Source of the DNA: Methylobacterium phyllostachyos
Lineage (GTDB): Bacteria > Pseudomonadota > Alphaproteobacteria > Rhizobiales > Beijerinckiaceae
Reading direction: 5' to 3'
DNA length: 64,000 nucleotides
NCBI RefSeq assembly: GCF_900103445.1
Contig: NZ_FNHS01000015.1
Span: forward strand, 110,776 to 174,775
Notes under the pieces: model-generated
What the model was told of the DNA's origin: nothing
The model's input: only the letters and a program-made list of their open reading frames with translations
Databases searched by the model: none
Part shown: piece by piece, positions 15,597 to 23,100 of the stretch
How the letters are laid out: every line of letters begins with the position of its first letter
How positions within the stretch are numbered: the first letter of the stretch is position 1
Position numbers and translations under genes: made by a program

Positions 15597-16484
15597 ATGG
15601 ACCAGCCCCGCGGCCGCGCCTTCTACCTGCTGGCGGCGGTCTTCGCCCTCTACGTCGTGTTCCTCTACGGGCCGACGCTGACGATCCTGGCGCTCAGCTT
15701 CCAGGGCCCCTCCGGCGGCCTGACCTTCCCGATGAACGGGCTCTCGACCCACTGGTTCGCCAAGCTGTGGGAGGGCGTCGGCGTGGTCGACATCTGGGCG
15801 GCGTTGCGGCGCTCCCTGGCGCTCGGCCTCGTGGTGATGGCGCTCACTGTGGGAATCGCGTTCTACGCCGGCCTCGCCTTCCGGAAGGGGTTTTGGGGGG
15901 CGGGCCTCGTCTTCGCCCTGGCGGTGTCGAGCCTGATCGTGCCCTCGATCGTGGTCTCGCTGGGTATCGGGCTGGAGTTCCGGCTCCTCGACGACGCCAT
16001 CAAGGCGCTGGCCGCCGCCACGGGCTGGGGGTTCCTGCAGGATCACGGCACGCTGATGGGCCTCTACACGTCGGCGCTCGGGGCGCATCTCACCTGGACG
16101 CTGCCCTTCGGCCTGCTGATCATGTTCGCGGTGTTCAACCGGTTCGACCCGGCCTACGAGGAGGCCGCCCGCGACCTCGGCGCCAGCGGCCCGCAGACGC
16201 TGCGCCATGTGGTGGTACCGATCCTCGTGCCCGCCCTCGTCGGCGTCGCGCTGTTCGGCTTCACCCTGTCGTTCGACGAGCTCGCCCGCACCAGCCAGGC
16301 GATCGGCGGCCGCAACACCCTGCCGCTGGAATTGCAGGGCCTGACCACGACGGTGACGACGCCGGAGATCTACGCGCTCGGCACGGTGACCACGGCGGTC
16401 TCAGGCTTGGTGATCGGGACCGCGCTCGGTCTGACCCTGTGGCTGCAGAAGCGCCGCGCGCGGCGGGCGCTGGCGGGCCTATGA
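15597..16484 (+). CDS. ABC importer permease 2 (PotC-like)
   Basis: A 295-residue inner-membrane permease, partner of permease 1, starting 2 bases after its stop. It has about six transmembrane helices (first at FYLLAAVFALYVVFLYGP) and the EAA motif YEEAARDLGASGPQTLRHVVVP split around the cytoplasmic loop that contacts the ATPase. The tail is basic (QKRRARRALAGL), as expected inside the cell. It closes the hydA-ABC operon; the next gene, rplY, is preceded by its own hairpin. Confidence 0.92.
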   Translation: MDQPRGRAFYLLAAVFALYVVFLYGPTLTILALSFQGPSGGLTFPMNGLSTHWFAKLWEGVGVVDIWAALRRSLALGLVVMALTVGIAFYAGLAFRKGFWGAGLVFALAVSSLIVPSIVVSLGIGLEFRLLDDAIKALAAATGWGFLQDHGTLMGLYTSALGAHLTWTLPFGLLIMFAVFNRFDPAYEEAARDLGASGPQTLRHVVVPILVPALVGVALFGFTLSFDELARTSQAIGGRNTLPLELQGLTTTVTTPEIYALGTVTTAVSGLVIGTALGLTLWLQKRRARRALAGL

Positions 16485-16614
16485 TGGATGCCGGTCGGCC
16501 AGCCCGCCATCGGTCCACGGTGCCTCGACATTGCCAATCCGCCCCCACCGGTGTAAGCGCACCCCGCGCCCCCGAGACACCCTTGGAGGCAGGGGCGCGC
16601 CGGGAAGGTCGGCA

Positions 16615-16638
16615 GCCGTCCGTAGCGGGCGGCTTTTT
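16615..16638 (+). terminator. Terminator-like hairpin in the rplY upstream region
   Basis: An 8-base-pair stem (16615-16622 with 16626-16633, one G-U pair), a TAG loop and TTTTT at 16634-16638. It ends only 35 bases before the rplY ATG, too close for a separate promoter to fit after it. It could end the ABC operon transcript, but it may equally be an attenuator or ribosomal-protein leader element of rplY. Confidence 0.6.
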
Positions 16639-16673
16639 CGCGTTCCGGCTCCAGCCATCAAAAGGATCACGCC

Positions 16674-17360
16674 ATGAGCGCTGTGAAGACGCTTGAGGCC
16701 GTGGCACGCGACCGGGTCGGCAAGGGGGCCGCCCGGGCCGTTCGTCGCCAGGGCCAAGTTCCCGCCGTCATCTACGGGGGCGGCCAGCCGCCGCAATCCA
16801 TCGCGGTCGACCTCGTCCGCACCCGTACCCTGATCTACGCCGGCGGCTTCAAGACCACGCTGTTCGAGATCAACGCCGGCGGCAAGAAGATCCGCGCGAT
16901 CCCGCGCGACTTCCAGCTCGACCCGGTGACCGGCGTGCCGCTGCACGTCGACTTCCTGCGCGTCGTCTCGGGCCAGACCGTCACGGTCGAGGTGCCGGTG
17001 CACTTCGTCAACGAGGACGAGGCCCCCGGCATCAAGAAGCTCGGCGGCACCCTCAACATCGTGGCCCACACCCTGAGCCTCGACGTCGCCCCCGACCAGA
17101 TCCCGGATGCGATCGAGGTCGACCTGACCGGCCGCGCCATCGGCGACGTGATCCACGTCTCCGACATCAAGATCCCGGCCGGCACCTACACCGGTGAGGC
17201 GACCGACCCGGTGGCCAACATCGTGCCGCCGACCGTGCTCGGCGCCGAGGTGGAAGCCGAGGAGGCCGCCATCGCCGAGGCGCAGTCGACCGAGGCCGCC
17301 GAGGAGAAGGCCGAGGCCGAGGCCTCCGAGGACGAGAAGAAGGACGGCGAGGAGGCCTGA
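16674..17360 (+). CDS. rplY: 50S ribosomal protein L25 / general stress protein Ctc
   Basis: A 228-residue L25/TL5/Ctc-type protein that binds 5S rRNA on the large subunit. The N-terminal L25 domain (about residues 5-95: ARDRVGKGAARAVRRQGQVPAVIYG) is followed by the TL5 beta domain (about 100-190) and a highly acidic Glu/Ala-rich tail (from about 193), usual in alphaproteobacterial long forms. AAGGA precedes the ATG by 8 bases. The peptidyl-tRNA hydrolase gene that often follows rplY in relatives is absent here; a strong terminator and then pdxH on the other strand follow instead. Confidence 0.96.
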   Translation: MSAVKTLEAVARDRVGKGAARAVRRQGQVPAVIYGGGQPPQSIAVDLVRTRTLIYAGGFKTTLFEINAGGKKIRAIPRDFQLDPVTGVPLHVDFLRVVSGQTVTVEVPVHFVNEDEAPGIKKLGGTLNIVAHTLSLDVAPDQIPDAIEVDLTGRAIGDVIHVSDIKIPAGTYTGEATDPVANIVPPTVLGAEVEAEEAAIAEAQSTEAAEEKAEAEASEDEKKDGEEA

Positions 17361-17386
17361 GCCTCGTTCGACCATTCAACACGATC

Positions 17387-17421
17387 GAGAGCCCCGGCCT
17401 TGGCCGGGGCTCTCTTCGTTT
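17387..17421 (+). terminator. Rho-independent terminator after rplY
   Basis: A perfect 13-base-pair stem (17387-17399 with 17402-17414) around a TT centre, followed by TTCGTTT. It lies 26 bases after the rplY stop and just before the 3' end of the convergent pdxH gene. Confidence 0.85.
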
Positions 17422-17434
17422 CAGGGCCAGGAAC

Positions 17435-18058
17435 TCAGGGATAGAGCCGCGCCCGGCTCCAGCCGTCGCCCGCCCGGGTGAAGCGCACCCGGTCGTGCAG
17501 CCGGTAATCGCCGTTCTGCCAGAACTCGATGCTCACCGGCGCGATGCGGAAGCCGGTCCAGTGTACGGGCCGGGGAATCGGACCGTCACCGTAGCGCTCG
17601 GCAAGCTCCGCCACCGCGCTCATCAGCGTGGCACGATCGGCGAGCGGGCGGGATTGCTGGCTGGCGATCGCGCCGAGGCGGCTCTCCGGGTGGCGGCTCG
17701 CGAAATAGGCATCCGCCTCCTCCGGAGTCACCGGGGAGACCTGGCCCCGGGCGCGCACCTGCCGCCGCAGGCTCTTCCAATGCAGCACCAGAGCGGCCTG
17801 CGGGTTCTGCGCCAGCTCCTCGCCCTTGGCGGATTGAGCATTGGTGTAGAACACGAAGCCGCGCGCATCGAAGCCCTTCAGGAGCACCACGCGGACATCG
17901 GGCAGCCCGTCGGACCCGGCGGTGGCGAGCGCCATCGCGTTCGGGTCCTCGGGCTCGGCGGCCTCCGCCTCCTTCATCCAGGCGGCAAACAGAGCCACTG
18001 GATCATCGCTCTGAGTGAAGTCCGCTCCTCGCGGGTCATCGGTCCTTAACTGATCCAC
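17435..18058 (-). CDS. pdxH: Pyridoxamine/pyridoxine 5'-phosphate oxidase
   Basis: A 207-residue FMN enzyme that oxidises pyridoxine or pyridoxamine 5'-phosphate to pyridoxal 5'-phosphate, the last step of vitamin B6 synthesis and salvage. Family marks: VRVVLLKGFDARGFVFYTN and ALVLHWKSLRRQVRARG (FMN binding), SRLGAIASQQS, and the C-terminal block FWQNGDYRLHDRVRF...WSRARLYP, which contributes the substrate-binding Arg and His. Length is normal. It is divergent from the lipoprotein gene at 18152, with 93 bases between the starts. Confidence 0.97.
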   Translation of the reverse strand: MDQLRTDDPRGADFTQSDDPVALFAAWMKEAEAAEPEDPNAMALATAGSDGLPDVRVVLLKGFDARGFVFYTNAQSAKGEELAQNPQAALVLHWKSLRRQVRARGQVSPVTPEEADAYFASRHPESRLGAIASQQSRPLADRATLMSAVAELAERYGDGPIPRPVHWTGFRIAPVSIEFWQNGDYRLHDRVRFTRAGDGWSRARLYP

Positions 18059-18151
18059 GCCAAGACTCCTGCTTGCCGCGTCCAGGGGCCTGAGGGGGCA
18101 CCGACATCGGCATGTTCGGTCGAGCGGAAAGCCCGTCGTGAGTCAGGTGTA

Positions 18152-18640
18152 ATGCGGCGATGCGCGTGTAAAGGGTCACGGCGGCGGTCACGCTTCGGCA
18201 CGACCGCGCTGTCGCTCGCGATGATGCTGGTCCTGTGCAGCTGCAGCCAGCCGCTGCTCGTCTTCCGCGGGGAGGACGAGGCGCCGCGTGTGGTCGCGGA
18301 GCCGACCGTCACCGGCAGCATCGAGAAGCGGCCCCTGAGCTTCGGGAACGACCTTGCCGAAGAGGATTGGCGGCGGGCCCGGGCGGCTCTGACGGTCGCG
18401 CTCGATCCGCAGGGCAACGGACGCCCCGTGAAGTGGGACAACCCCGAGACGGGCCTGCATGGCACCGTCAATCCGACCGGCCTTCCCTATGTGGCCGATG
18501 ACCTGATCTGCCGCAATTTCCTGGCCTCCGTCGTCGGGCCACAGCGCAGCCGCTTCGTGCGCGGCACCGGCTGCAAGCCCTCGGGCGGCGCCTGGACGCT
18601 CACGCGCATCCGGGCCGCGACCGGGTCCGAACGCTCCTGA
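18152..18640 (+). CDS. RT0821-like surface antigen lipoprotein
   Basis: A 162-residue outer-membrane-associated lipoprotein resembling the RT0821/Lpp0805 or 17-kDa antigen-like group. A basic start, a hydrophobic run (LSLAMMLVL) and LCSC give a plausible lipobox with the last Cys as the lipid site. The mature part carries the block EEDWRRARAALTVALDPQGNG, then KWDNPETGLHGTVNPTG and DDLICRNFLAS, the pattern of that family. Function is unknown. The start is uncertain because the N-terminal 14 residues are very basic; a later start at the hydrophobic run is possible. Confidence 0.78.
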   Translation: MRRCACKGSRRRSRFGTTALSLAMMLVLCSCSQPLLVFRGEDEAPRVVAEPTVTGSIEKRPLSFGNDLAEEDWRRARAALTVALDPQGNGRPVKWDNPETGLHGTVNPTGLPYVADDLICRNFLASVVGPQRSRFVRGTGCKPSGGAWTLTRIRAATGSERS

Positions 18641-18645
18641 TCGAG

Positions 18646-18668
18646 GCCGGCCCCGGGGCGGGGCCGGC
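18646..18668. terminator. Hairpin between convergent genes
   Basis: A perfect 9-base-pair GC stem (18646-18654 with 18660-18668) and a 5-base loop, between the stop of the lipoprotein gene at 18640 and the end of the convergent gene at 18680. No U-tract is present on either strand, so terminator function is uncertain. Confidence 0.45.
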
Positions 18669-18679
18669 GGCAGGCGATC

Positions 18680-18976
18680 TCAGTAGGGATGGCCGTAATA
18701 GGGCCGCATGCGCAGGCGCGGCTGGGCCGCCGGCGGGGCGACATAGCGGGCGGCGGCCTCCGGATCGTAGGTCCGGATGTAGGGATCGAGGGCGGGATCG
18801 CGGTAATTGCCGTTGTTCACGCCGGCCGACCGATCGTTGCCGCTGAGCGCCGCGTAGGGCGAGAGCCCACTGCCGCTGTCGCCCCCACCACCACCGCCGC
18901 CGAACGCGAAGGCCGCCCCCGGGATGGCCACGAGGAGCATCGCGGCGAGCGGCATCGTCAGCGTCTTGCGCGTCAT
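18680..18976 (-). CDS. Small secreted Gly/Tyr/Pro-rich protein
   Basis: A 98-residue protein with a signal peptide (MTRKTLTMPLAAMLLVAIPGAAFA) followed by a Gly run and a mature part rich in Tyr, Pro and Arg (YRDPALDPYIRTYDP, ending RPYYGHPY). The ATG at 18976 is preceded by GGAGACAGGAC. No family recognised. The composition suggests a disordered envelope-associated protein. It is convergent with the lipoprotein gene. Confidence 0.68.
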   Translation of the reverse strand: MTRKTLTMPLAAMLLVAIPGAAFAFGGGGGGGDSGSGLSPYAALSGNDRSAGVNNGNYRDPALDPYIRTYDPEAAARYVAPPAAQPRLRMRPYYGHPY

Positions 18977-19316
18977 GTCCTGTCTCCAAAACCTTTGACT
19001 GGGCGAACAGCTCAGCCGAACGGAGGGTTCCCGGACGAGCCCCGGATCAACCGCGTGACACGGTATCACGGCCCCGCAGCGAGATTTACGATGCCGGACG
19101 AAACGCATCAATTTTTGATGACACCGGCAGAAATGGCCCGGCACGGCCGGATTGTTCTGGTGGACAACCAACCAGTCTTGCTGGATCGTACCGCCAAGCA
19201 ACAGCTTCCAAGCCCGCATCGACCGTATTGACGGCCGTCTGAGGGCGCTTTTCAGGGCTCCTCACCGTGCACCTCGTGACGCAATACGATAGGCCGAGCG
19301 CGAGGCCGTTCGGCTG
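18977..19316. other. Intergenic region upstream of the GINT1-like gene
   Basis: 340 bases separating the minus-strand secreted protein and the plus-strand GINT1-like gene. It should hold both promoters. Only one small plus-strand frame (19091-19231) is plausible; otherwise I see no RNA gene or clear repeat. Confidence 0.4.
19091..19231 (+). CDS. Possible 46-residue protein
   Basis: A short frame MPDETHQFLMTPAEMARHGRI... to PSPHRPY. It begins at an ATG with only a weak GAGA before it. The middle, GRIVLVDNQPVLLDRT, has a plausible two-strand pattern. It lies alone in a 340-base gap. It may be a real small gene or chance; codon use alone does not decide. Confidence 0.3.
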   Translation: MPDETHQFLMTPAEMARHGRIVLVDNQPVLLDRTAKQQLPSPHRPY

Positions 19317-20924
19317 ATGGAGCGCGTGATCGGCGGTTCGGACCGGTCGGCGGTCGGCGGCCGGGTTCCGGCTTGTCCCGGCCCCCAGGCTCCCGGCCAG
19401 GGCGCCGTTGCGCGGTCCGTCACCGTGCGCCTCGACCGCCGGTCCCTGCGCGGCTGGCATATCCGCCTGCTCGACCAGCTCGGGCAGCGTCCCGACCGCC
19501 GCGTCCGGATCGCCTGGGTTACGCAAGGAAGCGGCCTGCCCGGCAATGCGGAAGTGCTGTTCCGCCTGGAGGCGGCGATCCACGGGCTGCCCCGACCCGG
19601 CCTCGCCACAGCGGCCGAGCCGGTCGCCCTCGCGCCCTACGAGGCCCGGCCGGACGAGACTGTGCAGACCGGAGACGACATAATCCTCGACGTCTCGGGC
19701 GCCCCCGCTGCCCCGGCCGCCGCACCGGTCTGGCGGCTCGATTTTGACGGTGTGCCCGGGGAGGCGGGCCTGCTCGCCGCCCTGTTCGCCCGCCGGGCGC
19801 CGGTGGCGGCCCTGCGCGGCCCGGATGGGGCGCCGGTTGCGGTGGGCCGCCTCGGCGCGGAGTCCCACACCGTGATGCTCGCCGCCTTCGAGGATTACCT
19901 CGCCCGGACCATCACGCTGATCGCCGCCGCCCTCGACGGGGCCGGGTCGCCGACGCTGCCGGACGGTGCCGAGGCGCCGCTGCAGCCGGGCCGGACCTTC
20001 GACCTCGACGGGTTTGGGGCCGGGCGGCGCGCCGCCGGGGGGCTCGCCCGGCAGGTCGCCCGCCGGCTCTACGCCCTGTGCTTCCAGGGGCCGCAATGGC
20101 GGGTGGGCTGGCGGCAGGTCGTCGGCCCGGACCTGATCGACCTGCGCCGTCATCCCGAAGGCGGCTGGAACGACCTGCCGGACGACGGGCGCCGCTTCTA
20201 CGCCGACCCCTTCGCCATCGCCCGGGACGGCGCCGTGACCCTGTTCGTCGAGGAGTTCGACTATCGCCGGGGCAAGGGCGTGATCTCGGCGGTCGGCTTC
20301 GAGGCCGGCGGTCCCCGGGGCCGGCCGGAGCCGGTTTTGGAGCTTGAGACCCACCTCTCCTACCCGTTCGTCTTCGAGGCGGATGGGCAAGCCTGGATGA
20401 TCCCGGAATCCCACGCCTCCGGGACGATCGACCTGTACCGCGCCACCGCCTTCCCGCGCGGCTGGGTCCACGAGGCGGTGCTGGTCGATGGCGTCGTGGC
20501 GAGCGACGCGACGCTGCTGCAGCATAACGGCCGCTGGTGGCTGTTCGCCACGGTCCGGACGGGCGGCGGGAGCTACTCCGACACCCTGCACCTCTGGCAC
20601 GCCCCGCATTTCCGGGGACCCTGGACGCCGCACCGGCGCAACCCGGTGCTGATCGATGTCGGCTCGGCCCGGGCCGCCGGGCCGGTCGTGGCGCGGGGCG
20701 GCGCCCTGATCCGGCCAGTGCAGGATTGCCGCGGCGGCTACGGCGCGGCGCTCGGCCTCGCCCGGATCCTGCGGCTCGACGAGGAGGGCTACGCCCAGCG
20801 GGTCGAGACCCGCCTCGGCCCCGGGGCGGCCTGGCCGGGCTCCCGCCTGCACATGCTGAGCGCGGCGGGCGGCCTGGAATTCATCGACGGCTCGCGCCCC
20901 GCCCGGCCTCGGCTGCTGCGCTGA
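19317..20924 (+). CDS. GINT1-like protein with formyltransferase-like N-terminus and five-bladed propeller
   Basis: A 535-residue protein resembling the N-terminal domain of glucosamine inositolphosphorylceramide transferase 1 (GINT1) found in plants and in bacterial proteins of unknown role. Residues about 35-230 look like a degenerate formyltransferase-like region (RIAWVTQGSG, IILDVSG, VWRLDFDG). Residues about 260-530 show glycosidase-43-type propeller features: FYADPFAIARDG, ESHASGTIDLYRA, GRWWLFATV and SDTLHLWHAP. There is no signal peptide. A carbohydrate-related role is inferred from the fold. It has no clear pathway neighbours, so its substrate is open. Confidence 0.7.
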   Translation: MERVIGGSDRSAVGGRVPACPGPQAPGQGAVARSVTVRLDRRSLRGWHIRLLDQLGQRPDRRVRIAWVTQGSGLPGNAEVLFRLEAAIHGLPRPGLATAAEPVALAPYEARPDETVQTGDDIILDVSGAPAAPAAAPVWRLDFDGVPGEAGLLAALFARRAPVAALRGPDGAPVAVGRLGAESHTVMLAAFEDYLARTITLIAAALDGAGSPTLPDGAEAPLQPGRTFDLDGFGAGRRAAGGLARQVARRLYALCFQGPQWRVGWRQVVGPDLIDLRRHPEGGWNDLPDDGRRFYADPFAIARDGAVTLFVEEFDYRRGKGVISAVGFEAGGPRGRPEPVLELETHLSYPFVFEADGQAWMIPESHASGTIDLYRATAFPRGWVHEAVLVDGVVASDATLLQHNGRWWLFATVRTGGGSYSDTLHLWHAPHFRGPWTPHRRNPVLIDVGSARAAGPVVARGGALIRPVQDCRGGYGAALGLARILRLDEEGYAQRVETRLGPGAAWPGSRLHMLSAAGGLEFIDGSRPARPRLLR

Positions 20925-21046
20925 TCCGGCCGGCAAGGCCCCCCGCGGTGCCGAACGGCACCCGGTTCCGGCTCGCATCCCGGCGCCGCTCGCGCTAAGC
21001 GGATGCTGCGCGTGCGAACCGTAGACGAAGCGCCGGGACGATCTTC

Positions 21047-23023
21047 ATGGCGAGCCCCGTCGAACATGCGAGCTTCCTGCCGCCGGTCCTGACCTTCCTG
21101 TCGGCGGCGGTGATCGGCGTGCCGATCTTCCGGCTGATCGGCCAGAGCGCCGTGCTGGGCTACCTCGTGGCCGGGGTGCTGATCGGGCCCTCCGGCCTGT
21201 CGCTGATCGCCGAGCCCGAGACCGCCGCCAGCGTTGCCGAGATCGGCGTGGTGCTGCTGCTGTTCATCGTCGGGCTGGAGCTGCACCTGTCGCAGCTCGT
21301 CTCGATGCGGCGCGACATCTTCGGCCTGGGCACCGCGCAGCTCGTCGTCTGCGCCCTGGTGCTCGGCGGCGCCGGCATGCTGGCCGGCCTGAGCTTCGGC
21401 GCGGCCGCGGTGATCGGCCTCGCGCTCGCCCTCTCGGCCACCGCGGTGGCGCTGCAACTGCTGGAGGAGCGGGGCGACCTCAACAGCGCCTACGGGGCGC
21501 GCGCCTTCGCGGTGCTGCTCTTTCAGGATCTCTCGGTGGTGGGCATCCTAGCCCTGATGCCGCTGCTGGCCTCGGCGGGCGGGGGGAGCGACGCGTCCTG
21601 GCTCGGGGAGGCGGCGACCTCCACCAGCAAGGCGCTCGCCGCGATCCTGGCCGTGGTCCTCGTCGGACGCTACGGCCTGAACCCGTTCTTCCGGCTGCTG
21701 GCGGCGAGCGGTGCCCGCGAGGTGATGACCGCGGCGGCGCTCCTCGTCGTGCTCGGCACCGCCCTGCTGATGGAGCAGGTCGGCCTCTCGATGGCGATGG
21801 GCGCATTCCTCGCCGGGATCCTGCTCGCCGAGTCGAATTTCCGCCACCAGCTGGAGGCCGATATCGAGCCGTTCCGCGGCATGCTGCTCGGCCTGTTCTT
21901 CATGAGCGTCGGCATGTCGATCGACGGCAATCTCGTGCGCGAGGTCTGGCCGGCCCTGTTCGGGGCGACGCTCGCCGCCATCCTTGTGAAGGTCGCCCTG
22001 GTGGCCGGCCTGTTCCGGCTGTTCGGCTCCGACACGCTGGGAGCCCTGCGCGGCGCGGCCGTCCTGGCGCCGGCGGGCGAGTTCGCCTTCGTGCTGCTGC
22101 CGCAGGCGGCGGATCTCGGCCTCACCGGCGCCACCGCGACGCGCTTCGCGGTGGCGCTTGCCGCGCTGACCATGCTGATCGGGCCGATCGCCGCCAAGGG
22201 CCTCGACAAGCTCGTGGAGCGGCGCAACGCCCGCAGCACTCTGGCGCTTGAGGAGCCCTCCGCCGAGCTGTCCGAGAGCGGCGACGCCCGGGTCCTGGTG
22301 ATCGGCTTCGGCCGGTTCGGGCAGCTCCTGACGCAGGTGCTGCTCGCCGAGGGCATCAACGCCACGGTGATCGACAAGGACGTGGAACAGCTGCGCGCCG
22401 CCTCGCGCTTCGGCTTCCGCATCTATTACGGCGACGGCACGCGGCTCGACGTGCTGCGCGCCGCCGGGATCGGCCGGGTCGAGCTGGTCTGCATCTGCGT
22501 CGACGATCGGGAAGGCGCCCTCAAGATCGTCGACATCGTGCACGAGGAATTCTCCGAGGTGCGCACCTTCGTGCGCGCCTACGACCGCCTGCACGCGGTG
22601 GAGCTGATGAACCGGGATGTCGACTTCCAGATCCGCGAGACCGCGGAATCGGCGCTCGCCTTCGGGCGCGCGGCGCTGGAGGCGCTCGGCCTGTCGCCGG
22701 AGGCCGCGGCCGCGCGGACCGAGGACGTGCGCAAGCGCGACATCGCCCGCCTCGTCCTCCAGCAGGCGGGCGCTCTGCCGGACGGGTCCAGCTGGATGCG
22801 CGGCGCCGCGGCGGGCCTGAAGCCCGAGCCTCTGACCGTCCCGATCCGGCCCGCCCGGGCGCTCAGCACGGAGACCCGCGACCTCGTGGGCAGCGACCGG
22901 CGCGAGGCGGCCGAGCGCGTGCTCGAGAAGCCGGCGCTCGCCCCACAGGAGGTGGACGCCGCAGAGGTCGAGGGCGATCCGGAGGCGGAACTGGAGACGG
23001 AAGGCGGCATCCGGGATGCATGA
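21047..23023 (+). CDS. CPA2-family monovalent cation:proton antiporter with RCK domain (KefB/YbaL-like)
   Basis: A 658-residue inner-membrane protein. The first 385 residues form about 12-13 helices of a Na+/H+-exchanger fold, beginning PPVLTFLSAAVIGVPIFRL. An RCK N domain follows at about residue 415, with the Rossmann pattern VLVIGFGRFGQLL, VIDKD and YYGDGT, which should bind nucleotide and gate transport. The C-terminus is acidic. It probably exports K+ in exchange for H+, as in Kef or YbaL systems; the ion is not provable here. No KefF/KefG-type ancillary gene is adjacent. Confidence 0.92.
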   Translation: MASPVEHASFLPPVLTFLSAAVIGVPIFRLIGQSAVLGYLVAGVLIGPSGLSLIAEPETAASVAEIGVVLLLFIVGLELHLSQLVSMRRDIFGLGTAQLVVCALVLGGAGMLAGLSFGAAAVIGLALALSATAVALQLLEERGDLNSAYGARAFAVLLFQDLSVVGILALMPLLASAGGGSDASWLGEAATSTSKALAAILAVVLVGRYGLNPFFRLLAASGAREVMTAAALLVVLGTALLMEQVGLSMAMGAFLAGILLAESNFRHQLEADIEPFRGMLLGLFFMSVGMSIDGNLVREVWPALFGATLAAILVKVALVAGLFRLFGSDTLGALRGAAVLAPAGEFAFVLLPQAADLGLTGATATRFAVALAALTMLIGPIAAKGLDKLVERRNARSTLALEEPSAELSESGDARVLVIGFGRFGQLLTQVLLAEGINATVIDKDVEQLRAASRFGFRIYYGDGTRLDVLRAAGIGRVELVCICVDDREGALKIVDIVHEEFSEVRTFVRAYDRLHAVELMNRDVDFQIRETAESALAFGRAALEALGLSPEAAAARTEDVRKRDIARLVLQQAGALPDGSSWMRGAAAGLKPEPLTVPIRPARALSTETRDLVGSDRREAAERVLEKPALAPQEVDAAEVEGDPEAELETEGGIRDA

Positions 23024-23032
23024 CCGCCACGC

Positions 23033-23066
23033 CCTCCCTTCCCCCCTCTGCGGGGGGAGGGGGAGA
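23033..23066. repeat. Short palindromic repeat related to family C
   Basis: A single palindromic run with CCCCCCTCTGCGGGGGGAGG, placed just after the antiporter stop and before the MATE gene. It shares the CCCCCTCTGCGGGGG core with the arms of the larger element at 33118-33289, so it looks like one arm or a remnant of that family. Confidence 0.55.
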
Positions 23067-23100
23067 CGCGGGCCGTTCGCGCCTGTACTCCGCACCCGAG

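Noticed and set aside
19086..20978. 630-codon open frame antisense to the GINT1-like gene
   Set aside because: Low-complexity Arg/Pro/Gly composition and no recognisable motif; the plus strand has the real protein.
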